From assembly GCA_003222635.1 (NCBI GenBank), contig QHWQ01000317.1, positions 1 to 42,038 on the forward strand: DNA of 42,038 nucleotides, in the 5' to 3' direction. Positions 32,734 through 40,376 of the stretch are shown here, piece by piece (position 1 is the stretch's first letter; each line of letters opens with the position of its first letter). A program made the position numbers and the translations under genes. This DNA is from Acidobacteriota bacterium. Its GTDB lineage: Bacteria; Acidobacteriota; Vicinamibacteria; Vicinamibacterales; UBA2999. The notes beneath the pieces were generated by a model. The model had not been told where the DNA came from. It ran no database searches and worked only from the letters and a program-made list of their open reading frames with translations.

Positions 32734-32796
32734 CGAATGTGAATTGTCAAATTGATCAATGAATTCGTACATTCGTAAATCCGTAAATTCGTAAAT
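32705..32796. repeat. AT-rich inverted repeat joining the lipoprotein gene and ispE
   Basis: The left arm (from 32705) starts ATTTACGAATTTACGAATC. The right arm ends CGTAAATTCGTAAAT at 32796. The arms are about 40 nt with 30-plus paired bases, made of 8-9-base ATTTACGA units. It is strikingly AT-rich against its high-GC flanks. The left arm contains the lipoprotein stop (32731-32733), and the last bases of the right arm form the ATG of ispE (32795). The hairpin would also cover the ispE ribosome site. Confidence 0.8.
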
Positions 32797-33700
32797 GCCA
32801 GCGATAGTCACCATCAGGGCACATGCGAAGGTCAATCTCGACCTGCGCGTGCTCGGCACGCGCGCCGACGGCTTTCACGAGCTGCGCACCGTCTTTCAGG
32901 CGCTCGCGCTGCACGACGTCATCCGCTGTATTCCGCGTCCCGGTCCATTCGCCATCGAATGTGCAGCGGCTGGAATCCCGCTAGACCAAACCAATCTGAT
33001 CTGGCGCGCGGCGCAGACCTTATGGCGATCCCTGCGACGCGCGGGCGCCGTGCGCGACGTCGTCGTGCAGCTGGAGAAGCAGATTCCGCAGCAGGCGGGA
33101 CTCGGTGGCGGCAGCGCCGATGCCGCGGCCACGCTGATGGCGCTCGCCGGACTGTGGCGTGTGCGCGTCAGACCGTCGCAGCTCACCGACCTGGCCGCCC
33201 ACATTGGATCCGATGTGCCGTTCTTCCTTTCCGGCGGCACCGCACTCGGCCTGGGCCGGGGTGAGGAGGTCTATCCGCTCGCGGATCTCCCACGCCACTG
33301 GATCGTCCTGTTGATCCCCGGCTTCGGCGTCTCGACGAGCGAGGCGTATGGCTGGTACGACGCCGAGCGCGAGCTGTCGCGGGCGCCGCGCGAGGCGCAG
33401 CACGTTCCCGGCCCCTGGCCGTCACGTGCGGCGCAGATGATCAACGACCTCGAGGCGCCGATCGCCGCCCATCATCCCGAGATCGATCAAATGAAGGCGG
33501 CGCTCAAGCGGGCGGGCGCGCTGGCGGCGGCGATGTCGGGGAGCGGTTCGACCGTTTTCGGCCTGTTTCAGAAAGGACGGGACGCGCTGAACGCGATGCA
33601 CCACCTCAAAGGGTCGGGCTGGCAGGCCATTCTGACCGAGACGCTCGATCGCGGAGAATATGCCCGGGTTGCTGCTCCCCGTAAGTCTCGTCTAAACTAG
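32795..33700 (+). CDS. ispE: 4-diphosphocytidyl-2-C-methyl-D-erythritol kinase
   Basis: 301-aa GHMP kinase of the MEP isoprenoid pathway, phosphorylating CDP-methylerythritol. Motifs: AHAKVNLDLRVLGTRADGFHEL at the N-terminus, the ATP-binding QQAGLGGGSADAAA, and the C-terminal AAAMSGSGSTVFGLF. The ATG at 32795 lies within the end of an AT-rich inverted repeat, and no Shine-Dalgarno is visible because repeat sequence occupies that position. The tRNA-Gln gene follows after 48 bases. Confidence 0.94.
   Translation: MPAIVTIRAHAKVNLDLRVLGTRADGFHELRTVFQALALHDVIRCIPRPGPFAIECAAAGIPLDQTNLIWRAAQTLWRSLRRAGAVRDVVVQLEKQIPQQAGLGGGSADAAATLMALAGLWRVRVRPSQLTDLAAHIGSDVPFFLSGGTALGLGRGEEVYPLADLPRHWIVLLIPGFGVSTSEAYGWYDAERELSRAPREAQHVPGPWPSRAAQMINDLEAPIAAHHPEIDQMKAALKRAGALAAAMSGSGSTVFGLFQKGRDALNAMHHLKGSGWQAILTETLDRGEYARVAAPRKSRLN
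33669..33697 (+). promoter_or_regulatory. Possible promoter for tRNA-Gln within ispE 3' end
   Basis: TTGCTG (33669-33674), 17-base spacer, TAAACT (33692-33697), ending just at the ispE stop codon and about 50 bases before the tRNA. The -35 is weak (3/6) and the -10 fair (4/6). Confidence 0.3.
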
Positions 33701-33748
33701 GGGTTTCCACAGCCCCTCGCCGAACAGCCAGTATGAAAAGCTCACTGG

Positions 33749-33823
33749 TGGGGCGTGGCCAAGCGGTAAGGCGCGGGACTTTGGATCCCGTATTCGAAGG
33801 TTCGAATCCTTCCGCCCCAACCA
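33749..33823 (+). tRNA. tRNA-Gln (anticodon TTG)
   Basis: The acceptor arms TGGGGCG and CGCCCCA pair fully and the CCA end is encoded. The D arm is GGCC...AAGGC, and the anticodon stem GCGGGA/TCCCG encloses CTTTGGA with anticodon TTG. The T arm is GAAGG-TTCGAAT-CCTTC. A G-U-free acceptor and the intact TTCGAAT loop make this a functional tRNA. It sits between ispE and prs. Confidence 0.95.
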
Positions 33824-33872
33824 ACCCATGTCACAAGGGCAGATGAGACGACCACTAAGCGGTGAGGGGCTG

Positions 33873-34823
33873 ATGTCGACCGGATTCGGGGACCTGAAGG
33901 TGTTTTCAGGCAGCGCCCATCCGCACTTGACAAAGGAAATCGCGGATTTCCTCGGGATTCCGGTCGGGCAGGCGCGGCTCCGCCGCTTCCCGGACAGCGA
34001 GGTGTCGTTCCAGATCGACGAGAACATCCGCGGCACCGACGTCTTCATCGTGCAGCCGACGTCGAACCCGGTCGATCAGCACCTGATCGAGATGCTGATC
34101 ATGGTGGACGCGTTCCGCCGCTCGTCGGCGGCGCGCATCACCGCGGTGATTCCGTATTACGGCTACGCGCGGCAGGACCGCAAGGACAAGCCGCGCGTGC
34201 CCATCTCGGCGAAGCTCGTGGCGAACCTGCTGAGCGCGTCGGGAACGAACCGTGTGTTGACGATGGATCTGCACAAGGCGCAGATTCAGGGGTTCTTCGA
34301 CATTCCGGTCGACCACCTGTTCGCGGCGCCGGTGATCATCGAGTACCTCTCGCGGCTGAATTATCCGAATCTGACGATCGTGTCGCCCGATGCGGGCGGC
34401 GCCGAGCGCGCGCGGGCCTACGCGAAGCGGCTCGACGCGGAACTGGCGATCATCGACAAGCGGCGCTCGGAGGACGGCACGGCGGAAGTGATGAACGTCA
34501 TCGGGGACGTCGATGGACGCACCTGCATTCTGCAGGACGACATCATCGACACGGCGGGCACGATTCAGAAGGGGGCGAGCGCGTTGAAGGCGGCGGGCGC
34601 CGAGCGCGTGCTCGCGTGCGCGGTGCACGGCGTGCTGTCGGGACCGGCGATCGATCGCATCGAGAACTCGCCGCTCGACCAGCTGATCGTGACCAACACG
34701 ATCCCGCTCAGCCCGAACGGGCAGCAGTGCAAGAAGATCGTCGTGCTCTCGGTGGCGCGGCTGCTGGGACAGGCGATTCGGAGTATTCACGAGGAGACCT
34801 CCGTCTCTTCGTTGTTCGTATAG
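33873..34823 (+). CDS. prs: Ribose-phosphate pyrophosphokinase
   Basis: 316-aa PRPP synthase, which makes phosphoribosyl pyrophosphate from ribose-5-phosphate and ATP for nucleotide, His and Trp synthesis. Motifs: LKVFSGSAHPHLTKEIADFLG, GYARQDRKDKPR, the metal-binding TMDLHKAQIQGFFDIPVDHL, VSPDAGGAERARAYA and the PRPP loop DDIIDTAGT. The ATG at 33873 follows GTGAGGGGCTG, a good ribosome site. rplY follows closely. Confidence 0.96.
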   Translation: MSTGFGDLKVFSGSAHPHLTKEIADFLGIPVGQARLRRFPDSEVSFQIDENIRGTDVFIVQPTSNPVDQHLIEMLIMVDAFRRSSAARITAVIPYYGYARQDRKDKPRVPISAKLVANLLSASGTNRVLTMDLHKAQIQGFFDIPVDHLFAAPVIIEYLSRLNYPNLTIVSPDAGGAERARAYAKRLDAELAIIDKRRSEDGTAEVMNVIGDVDGRTCILQDDIIDTAGTIQKGASALKAAGAERVLACAVHGVLSGPAIDRIENSPLDQLIVTNTIPLSPNGQQCKKIVVLSVARLLGQAIRSIHEETSVSSLFV

Positions 34824-34830
34824 AGGACTT

Positions 34831-35529
34831 ATGGACGCGACACTCGACGCGAAGAAGCGTGACGGCCGAGGGAAGAACGAGGCGCGGCGTCTCCGCGCAT
34901 CAGGCCAGGTTCCGGCGGTGGTCTACGGCGCGCGCAAGGAGGGGCAGCTTCCCGAGGGCGTCCCCGTCGCCGTCGATCCCAAGGAGCTGCTGCGCATCCT
35001 GCACTCCGAGTCGGGCGCGAACACGCTGATCAACCTGAAGCTCGAGGGCCGCGAGTCGCGCGTGATGGTGCGCGAATACCAGCTCGATCCGGTCACACAT
35101 CAGCTCCTGCACGCGGACCTCTACCAGCTCGCGATGGACAAGGCGATCGTCGTCTCCGTGCCCGTCGTCATCAAGGGCGAGCCGGCGGGCGTCAAGCAGC
35201 AGGGCGGCCTGCTCGACTTCGTGACGCGCGACATCCAGGTGCAGTGCCTGCCGACGGACATCCCCGAGCACATCGACGTGGATGTGAGCGAGCTCGCGCT
35301 GCATCAGTCGATTCGCGTGAAGGACATCGCGACCAACCCGAAGTGGAAGACGGTGACCGACGGCGAGACGATGCTCGTGCACGTCGTGATGCCGAAGGCC
35401 GAGGAGTCGGCGGCGACGGCGGAGGCGGCGGAAGGTGCGGCGGCGGCTCCGGCCGCGGCGGCCTCCGCGGAGCCCGAGGTCATCAAGAAGGGCAAGACGG
35501 AGAAGGAAGAAGAAGCTCCGAAGAAGTAA
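34831..35529 (+). CDS. rplY: 50S ribosomal protein bL25 (general stress protein CTC form)
   Basis: 232-aa 5S rRNA-binding protein in the long CTC form. The N-terminal bL25 domain (DGRGKNEARRLRASGQVPAVVYG) is followed by the TL5 beta domain (PVVIKGEPAGVKQQGGLLD, IPEHIDVDVSEL). A tail rich in Ala and Glu ends EEEAPKK. The prs-rplY-pth order is widespread. The stop overlaps the pth ATG (TAATG). Confidence 0.94.
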   Translation: MDATLDAKKRDGRGKNEARRLRASGQVPAVVYGARKEGQLPEGVPVAVDPKELLRILHSESGANTLINLKLEGRESRVMVREYQLDPVTHQLLHADLYQLAMDKAIVVSVPVVIKGEPAGVKQQGGLLDFVTRDIQVQCLPTDIPEHIDVDVSELALHQSIRVKDIATNPKWKTVTDGETMLVHVVMPKAEESAATAEAAEGAAAAPAAAASAEPEVIKKGKTEKEEEAPKK

Positions 35530-36113
35530 TGAAGCTGATCGTCGGGCTCGGGAATCCTGGAAAGGAATACCGAGAGACTCGACACAATGTCGGCTTCAAG
35601 GTGGCCGACGAGATCGCGAAACGGCACGGGCTGACACTGGCGATGGCGCCTTCGCAGGTGCCCGACGCGTTCATCGCGAAGAAGTTCGGCGCCGACCCGT
35701 TGTTGATCGCGAAGCCGCTGACGTTCATGAACAACAGCGGCGACGTGGTGGCGGCGCTGGCCAGGTATTACGACATCGCCACCGGCGATCTGCTCGTGGT
35801 GGTCGACGAGGTGGCGTTGCCGTTCGGCCGGCTGCGCGCGCGGGCGCGCGGGTCGGCGGGCGGGCACAACGGTCTCAAGTCCGTGATTGCGCGGCTCGGG
35901 ACCACGGAGTTTCCCCGGCTTCGGCTGGGGGTGGGGCGCGGCGATGCGCGGAGAGATCTCGCGGATCACGTGCTCTCGAAGTTCGAGGCCGACGAGCAGT
36001 CGGCTCTCGAAGAGTTCATCGCCCGGGCGGCCGACGCCGCCGAGATGTTTGCCGTGGACGGCATCGAGAAGGTGATGAACACGTACAATCCGGGCGCCAC
36101 GGACCCGGACTGA
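35529..36113 (+). CDS. pth: Peptidyl-tRNA hydrolase
   Basis: 194-aa enzyme that releases peptides from stalled peptidyl-tRNA. Motifs: LIVGLGNPGKEYRETRHNVGF with catalytic His19 and Asn20, KPLTFMNNSG, and RGSAGGHNGLKSVI. DEVALPFG replaces the common DDLDLPLG, with the acidic residue kept. The length is standard. The start is fused to the rplY stop. About 90 bases separate it from rpsF, holding a short inverted repeat. Confidence 0.95.
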   Translation: MKLIVGLGNPGKEYRETRHNVGFKVADEIAKRHGLTLAMAPSQVPDAFIAKKFGADPLLIAKPLTFMNNSGDVVAALARYYDIATGDLLVVVDEVALPFGRLRARARGSAGGHNGLKSVIARLGTTEFPRLRLGVGRGDARRDLADHVLSKFEADEQSALEEFIARAADAAEMFAVDGIEKVMNTYNPGATDPD

Positions 36114-36139
36114 TGACTAGCTCCTTGCTGCGTCATTAG

Positions 36140-36167
36140 CCACGAAGGACATCGTGTTCTTCGCGGT
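36140..36167. repeat. Short inverted repeat between pth and rpsF
   Basis: CCACGAAGGACA and TGTTCTTCGCGG are reverse complements with two mismatches and a short centre. The arms match the outer arms of the nuoC-nuoD repeat (11951-12013), so this is a shorter copy of the same family. It may end the upstream transcript or shape the rpsF leader. The rpsF ribosome site (AAGGAGAG) lies downstream of it. Confidence 0.55.
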
Positions 36168-36201
36168 TTCATTAGCAGCCGCTTAGTCCAGAAGGAGAGC
36201 A

Positions 36202-36648
36202 ATGAACCGGAAGTACGAACTCGTGTACGTCGTGTCGCCCGATGCGACCGACGCCCAGGTCGCCGAGCTGCACACGCAGGTCGAGCAGATCACCCAGCGC
36301 CTTGGCGGCAAGATCGACAAGACCGACAACTGGGGCCGGCGCAAGCTGGCCTACGAGATCGGCCCGCACAAGGAAGGCACCTACGTCCTCGAGACGATCG
36401 ACGGCGGCGGCGAGCTGATGAAGGAGATCGATCGGCGCCTGAAGGTGTCGGATCTCGTCATCCGTCACCTCGTGGTCCGCATCGACGAGGAGCAGTCGGT
36501 CGTCGACCGCACGCGCACCAAGCGCACCGAGGCGAACCGCCGGCGGCGCGTCGCGCGCGGGCTGCCGCCGGATCGCCAGCCGGGCGAGGGCCAGCGCGGC
36601 GAAATGGAAGACGACGATCGGTTTGATGTGGGTGAGGTGGAGCGATGA
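36202..36648 (+). CDS. rpsF: 30S ribosomal protein bS6
   Basis: 148-aa bS6. The domain is standard ([57 protein letters not shown]). A charged tail after residue 98 ([21 protein letters not shown]) makes it longer than usual. AAGGAGAGCA precedes the ATG. The stop overlaps the rpsR ATG, and no ssb gene lies between rpsF and rpsR. Confidence 0.95.
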   Translation: MNRKYELVYVVSPDATDAQVAELHTQVEQITQRLGGKIDKTDNWGRRKLAYEIGPHKEGTYVLETIDGGGELMKEIDRRLKVSDLVIRHLVVRIDEEQSVVDRTRTKRTEANRRRRVARGLPPDRQPGEGQRGEMEDDDRFDVGEVER

Positions 36649-36947
36649 ACGGCAAGAGAGGTTTCGGAGGCGGCGGCCGCGGCAAGGCCGGCGGCCAGGC
36701 CGGTCAGCAGGGGAAGGACGGGCAGCGTCGCCCGATGTTCCGCCGCCGCAAGGTGTGCAAGTTCTGCGCGGACAAGATCGACGACATCAACTACAAGGAC
36801 GTCAAACTCCTGATGCCGTTCGTGCCGGAGCGCGCGAAGATCCTGCCGCGCCGCATCTCGGGCACCTGCGCGATGCATCAGCGGAAGCTGCGGACGGCGA
36901 TCATGCGCGCGCGCCAGCTCGCGTTGATCCCGTACACGGCCGAATAA
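36645..36947 (+). CDS. rpsR: 30S ribosomal protein bS18
   Basis: 100-aa bS18. The first 30 residues are an unusual Gly/Lys/Gln-rich extension ([20 protein letters not shown]). The core keeps a metal-site set, KVCKFC plus [10 protein letters not shown], then the basic [16 protein letters not shown]. This is the cysteine-containing form of the protein. It overlaps rpsF. Confidence 0.95.
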   Translation: MNGKRGFGGGGRGKAGGQAGQQGKDGQRRPMFRRRKVCKFCADKIDDINYKDVKLLMPFVPERAKILPRRISGTCAMHQRKLRTAIMRARQLALIPYTAE

Positions 36948-36960
36948 CATTCACCTGCAG

Positions 36961-36982
36961 GGCGGGTCCTTTCGGACCCGCC
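36961..36982. repeat. REP-like palindrome between rpsR and rplI
   Basis: GGCGGGTCC (36961-36969), TTTC, GGACCCGCC (36974-36982): a perfect 9-bp hairpin filling the spacer between two ribosomal protein genes. It ends 14 bases before the rplI ATG, so it could affect rplI translation or cut the transcript. The only copy of its family here that lies between genes. Confidence 0.7.
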
Positions 36983-36996
36983 AGATGGACACGATT

Positions 36997-37461
36997 ATGG
37001 AAGTCATTCTCAGAGACCACGTCGAGAAGCTCGGCAAGCGCGGCGAGATCGTGAAGGTCTCCGACGGCTACGCGCGGAACTACCTGCTGCCGCGGAAGCT
37101 CGCCCTGCCGGCGACCGAAGGCAACAAGAAGCACGTCGAGCGCGAGCGCAAGAAGGTGGAAACGCGCGAGTCGGAGGAGAAGTCGCAGGCCGAGGCGATT
37201 GCCGCGCGCCTGGCGGCGATCGACATCACGATCGCGCGGCGCGTCGGCGAGACCGAGCAGCTCTACGGCTCGGTGACCTCCGCCGACATCACTGAATTCC
37301 TGAAGGGGAAGGGCTTCGACATCGATCGGCGCAAGCTGATTCTGCCCGAGCCGATCAAGACGATCGGTGGACACGACGTGCCGCTCAAGCTCCACCGTGA
37401 AGTGACGGTGCCGCTCAAAGTGAAGGTCGTCAAGGAAGGCGCGGAAACGCCGACCGCGTAG
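36997..37461 (+). CDS. rplI: 50S ribosomal protein bL9
   Basis: 154-aa bL9. It begins MEVILRDHVEKLGKRGEIV, then VSDGYARNYLLPRKLALPAT (rRNA-binding N domain), a long charged helix with ERERKKVETRESEEKSQ, and the C domain (LYGSVTSADITEFL). The ATG at 36997 gives the canonical start; an ATG at 36985 would add four residues. A REP-like palindrome precedes it. Confidence 0.95.
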   Translation: MEVILRDHVEKLGKRGEIVKVSDGYARNYLLPRKLALPATEGNKKHVERERKKVETRESEEKSQAEAIAARLAAIDITIARRVGETEQLYGSVTSADITEFLKGKGFDIDRRKLILPEPIKTIGGHDVPLKLHREVTVPLKVKVVKEGAETPTA

Positions 37462-37463
37462 CC

Positions 37464-37934
37464 GTGACTGTTGCCGTCGGCGACAAAGCGCCGGATTTCA
37501 CGCTCACCAACCAGGACCGCACGCCCGTCACGCTCGCTGAGGAGCTGAAGAAGGGGCCGGTGGTCCTGGCGTTCTTTCCGGCCGCCTTCAGCGGGACGTG
37601 CACGAAGGAGATGTGCACGTTCCGCGATTCGATGAGCGAACTCAATCGAGTGTCCGCGAACGTGCTTGGTGTCAGCACCGACACGTTCTTCGCGTTAAAG
37701 GCTTGGGCGGATGCCCAGCGTCTCACCTTCCCGCTGCTCAGCGACTACAACAAGACCGTCATCACTCAGTACGGGGTCGTCAATCCCGACATGATCGGGC
37801 TGCACAACATCGCGAAGCGCGCGACCTTCGTCATCGATCGCAACGGCATCATCCGGCACAGCGAAGTTCTGGAAGATGCCCGCAACGAACCTGATTACGA
37901 AAAGGTTCGTAGCGCGCTGGCCGGCCTGCGTTAG
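37464..37934 (+). CDS. Peroxiredoxin, AhpC/TSA (BCP/PrxQ-like)
   Basis: 156-aa thiol peroxidase. VGDKAPDFTLTNQDRTPVTL opens the fold. The active site is FFPAAFSGTCTKEMC, with Cys46 as peroxidatic (PxxxSxxC pattern) and Cys51 five residues later as likely resolving cysteine, as in BCP/PrxQ. ATFVIDRNGIIRHSEV follows. GTG start two bases after the rplI stop. It is inserted between rplI and dnaB, which are usually adjacent, and may thus be expressed with the ribosomal genes. Confidence 0.88.
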   Translation: MTVAVGDKAPDFTLTNQDRTPVTLAEELKKGPVVLAFFPAAFSGTCTKEMCTFRDSMSELNRVSANVLGVSTDTFFALKAWADAQRLTFPLLSDYNKTVITQYGVVNPDMIGLHNIAKRATFVIDRNGIIRHSEVLEDARNEPDYEKVRSALAGLR

Positions 37935-37956
37935 CATTACCCCACCGAACAATCAG

Positions 37957-39174
37957 ATGGCCGAGACGATCGCAACAGTCGAACGTACGCTTCCGCACAA
38001 TCTGGAAGCCGAACGTTCGGTGCTCGGCGCGATCCTCGTGCACAACGACGCGTTCAACACCGCGGCGCAGGTGATCGACGGCCGCGACTTCTACCGCGAC
38101 GCGCACCGGCGCATCTTCGATCGGATGGTCGCGCTCAGCGAGCGCGGCGCGGCGATCGACTTCATCACGCTGAAAGAGGAGCTCTCGCGTGGCGGCGAGC
38201 TGGACGATGTGGGCGGGCCGGCCTACGTGGCGTCGCTCGTCGACGGCGTGCCGAAGGCGACCAACGTCGAGTACTACGCGCGCATCGTCAAGGAAAAGGC
38301 GACGCTGCGGAATTTGATCTACGCGGCGAACAAGATCCTGACGAATGCCTACGAAGGCGATCAGGAGTCGGAGCTGATTCTCGACGAGGCGGAGAGCTCG
38401 ATCTTCGCCGTCGCCGACGACCGGCTGAAGGCCGGCTTCGTCGCGATGCGCGATCTCGTCAACGACAGCTTCCCGAAAATCGAGCAGCTGTTCGAGCACA
38501 AGCGGCTCGTCACCGGCGTGCCGACCGGCTTCGCCGACCTCGACGAGATGACGCGCGGCTTCCAGCCGGGCGATCTGGTCATCGTCGCGGCGCGGCCGTC
38601 GATGGGCAAGACGAGCCTCGTGCTGAACATCGCGCAGCATGTCGCGGTGCACCCCGACATGACCGTCGGCTTCTACAGCCTCGAAATGTCGAAGGAGGCG
38701 CTCTTCATCCGCCTGCTGACGTCGGAGGCGCAGATCGACAGCCATCGGCTGATGAGCGGCCACATCGGCGAGCGCGACTACGGTCGCATCTCGCAGGCGC
38801 TCGAGACGCTGAGCGGCATGCGCCTGTTCATCGACGACACGGCGAACATCGGCGTGCTGGAAATGCGCGCGAAGTCGCGGCGGCTGCAGTCCGAGCACGG
38901 CCTGAAACTGATCGTCGTCGACTACATCCAGTTGATGACCTCCGGCCTGGATGCAGACAACCGGGTACAGGAGGTATCCCAGATTTCCCGGAACCTAAAG
39001 CTTCTTGCGGGCGATCTCGATATTCCGATCGTCGCGATCTCGCAACTCTCGCGCGCGGTCGAGCAGCGCGCGGAGCTGATCGTCGCCAAGCAGCGCAACG
39101 GCCCGACGGGCATCGTCCGCCTCGCCTTCCTCCGCGAGCAAACGCGCTTCGCCAACCTCGCCCCAGGCGCCTAA
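37957..39174 (+). CDS. dnaB: Replicative DNA helicase DnaB (H4 motif missing)
   Basis: 405 aa against the usual 450 or so. The N-terminal DnaG-interacting domain (LPHNLEAERSVLGAIL) and the linker are complete. The RecA-type motor has Walker A (RPSMGKTS, about 213-220), SLEMSKEALFIRL, Walker B (LIVVDYIQLM, about 317-326) and H3 (AISQLSRAVEQR). The protein then jumps at residue 371/372 straight to AELIVAKQRNGPTGIVRL. The H4 block expected between (RPQLSDLRESGxIEQDAD and about 20 more residues, some 41 in all) is absent, in frame, near 39069. H4 is essential in known DnaB proteins. As written this helicase should be inactive, so a mis-assembly must be suspected. Confidence 0.88.
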   Translation: MAETIATVERTLPHNLEAERSVLGAILVHNDAFNTAAQVIDGRDFYRDAHRRIFDRMVALSERGAAIDFITLKEELSRGGELDDVGGPAYVASLVDGVPKATNVEYYARIVKEKATLRNLIYAANKILTNAYEGDQESELILDEAESSIFAVADDRLKAGFVAMRDLVNDSFPKIEQLFEHKRLVTGVPTGFADLDEMTRGFQPGDLVIVAARPSMGKTSLVLNIAQHVAVHPDMTVGFYSLEMSKEALFIRLLTSEAQIDSHRLMSGHIGERDYGRISQALETLSGMRLFIDDTANIGVLEMRAKSRRLQSEHGLKLIVVDYIQLMTSGLDADNRVQEVSQISRNLKLLAGDLDIPIVAISQLSRAVEQRAELIVAKQRNGPTGIVRLAFLREQTRFANLAPGA

Positions 39175-39205
39175 ATGGGGTCGGGGGTCTTTTTCAAAAA
39201 AGGAC
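39175..39205 (+). repeat. Dispersed 31-nt element, copy 2
   Basis: It starts ATGGGGTCGGGGGTCTTTTT directly after the dnaB stop and runs through a CAAAAAAGGAC stretch that also provides the alr ribosome site. It is related to the minus-strand copy at 29254-29284. The TTTTT / AAAAA parts can pair, so it may act as a small hairpin. Confidence 0.5.
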
Positions 39206-39206
39206 A

Positions 39207-40376
39207 GTGCGGGGCGTAATCCGAAGCACCGTCGCGCACGTTGACCTGGCGGCGCTGCAGGCCAACTTCAAGGCGATACAGGAATTTCTCAAAGCGGGCC
39301 CCGCGGATCCAAAGGGTCTGCGCCGCTCCGTGCCGAGGGTGATCGCCGTGGTCAAGGCCAACGCCTATGGCCATGGATCCGAGCGCGTGGCGCTGGCGCT
39401 CGAAGCGGCGGGCGCGGATCTGCTCGCGTGCGCCGACATCGAGGAGGCGATCGTGCTGCGCCGCGCCGGCGTGCGCGCGCCCATTCTGGTGTTCGGCGCG
39501 CTGAGCGTCAGCGACCTCGATGGGCTCTTCGAGTTCTCGTTGACGCCGACGATTTCGACGCCGTCCGCCGTGCGCGCCGTGCAGGGCGCCGCGGGACGGC
39601 ACAAGAAAGCGATCGGGTACCATCTGAAGATTGATACCGGGATGAATCGCCTCGGGTTTCGACACGATAACCTGCGCCGAACACTGCCGGAACTCCTCGC
39701 GAGCAACACCCTGCGCCTCGAAGCCATCTACACGCATTTCGCAACCGCGGATGAACCGGATACGCCGTACTTCGATCAACAGCGCCAGAACTTCGAGACG
39801 GCGTTGACGGTGATCGACGAATTGAGAGGCGGTGAGAAGCGCCCATCGATTCATGCCGCCAACAGCGCGGCGACGCTGCGCGATTCGCGCGTCTGGTACG
39901 ACATGGTGCGACCCGGGCTGCTGCTCTACGGCATCGTCCCGCCGCCGCTCGCATCGTCGATTCCGCTCACGCCGGTGATGTCGCTCACGAGCCGCGTCGT
40001 GGCGGTGAAGGGCGTCAGGCCCGGCGAGGGCGTCGGCTACGGATTCCGGTTCAAGACCGACACGCCCGTGACCACCGCCGTCATTCCGGCTGGCTACGCT
40101 GACGGCATCGACCTGCGCGTGTCGGGCCGCTGCCAGGTATTGATACGGGGCCGGCGCGTGCCGATCGTCGGCGCGGTGTCGATGGACATGATGATGGTCG
40201 ATGTGTCGGACCTCGAGGAGGTCTCCCCGGGAGACGAAGTGGTGATCATCGGACGGCAGGGCGACGAGTCGTGGCAGCAGATTGATGCGCGCGAGATGGC
40301 CGCGGCAATCGGAACGATCCCGTGGGAGATCGTCTGTCGGATTGGATCGCGGATTGAACGGCAATACGAATCATGA
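39207..40376 (+). CDS. alr: Alanine racemase
   Basis: 389-aa PLP enzyme making D-alanine for peptidoglycan. AVVKANAYGHG contains the PLP lysine (Lys50), and LKIDTGMNRLGF and GYADGIDLRVSG are family segments. VGAVSMDMMMVDVSDL is the other face of the active site, near the C-terminus, where the domain ends QIDAREMAAAIGTIPWEIVC. GTG start after AAAAAGGACA. The stop overlaps the radA ATG. Confidence 0.94.
   Translation: MRGVIRSTVAHVDLAALQANFKAIQEFLKAGPADPKGLRRSVPRVIAVVKANAYGHGSERVALALEAAGADLLACADIEEAIVLRRAGVRAPILVFGALSVSDLDGLFEFSLTPTISTPSAVRAVQGAAGRHKKAIGYHLKIDTGMNRLGFRHDNLRRTLPELLASNTLRLEAIYTHFATADEPDTPYFDQQRQNFETALTVIDELRGGEKRPSIHAANSAATLRDSRVWYDMVRPGLLLYGIVPPPLASSIPLTPVMSLTSRVVAVKGVRPGEGVGYGFRFKTDTPVTTAVIPAGYADGIDLRVSGRCQVLIRGRRVPIVGAVSMDMMMVDVSDLEEVSPGDEVVIIGRQGDESWQQIDAREMAAAIGTIPWEIVCRIGSRIERQYES

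Noticed and set aside
33699-33717. Terminator after ispE (AGGGG ... CCCCT)
   Set aside because: Five-base stem with no following T tract, and the tRNA gene lies directly downstream.
33606-33824. A minus-strand frame beginning MVGAEGFEPS
   Set aside because: This is the well-known false protein made by reading a tRNA gene backwards; it is antisense to tRNA-Gln and ispE.
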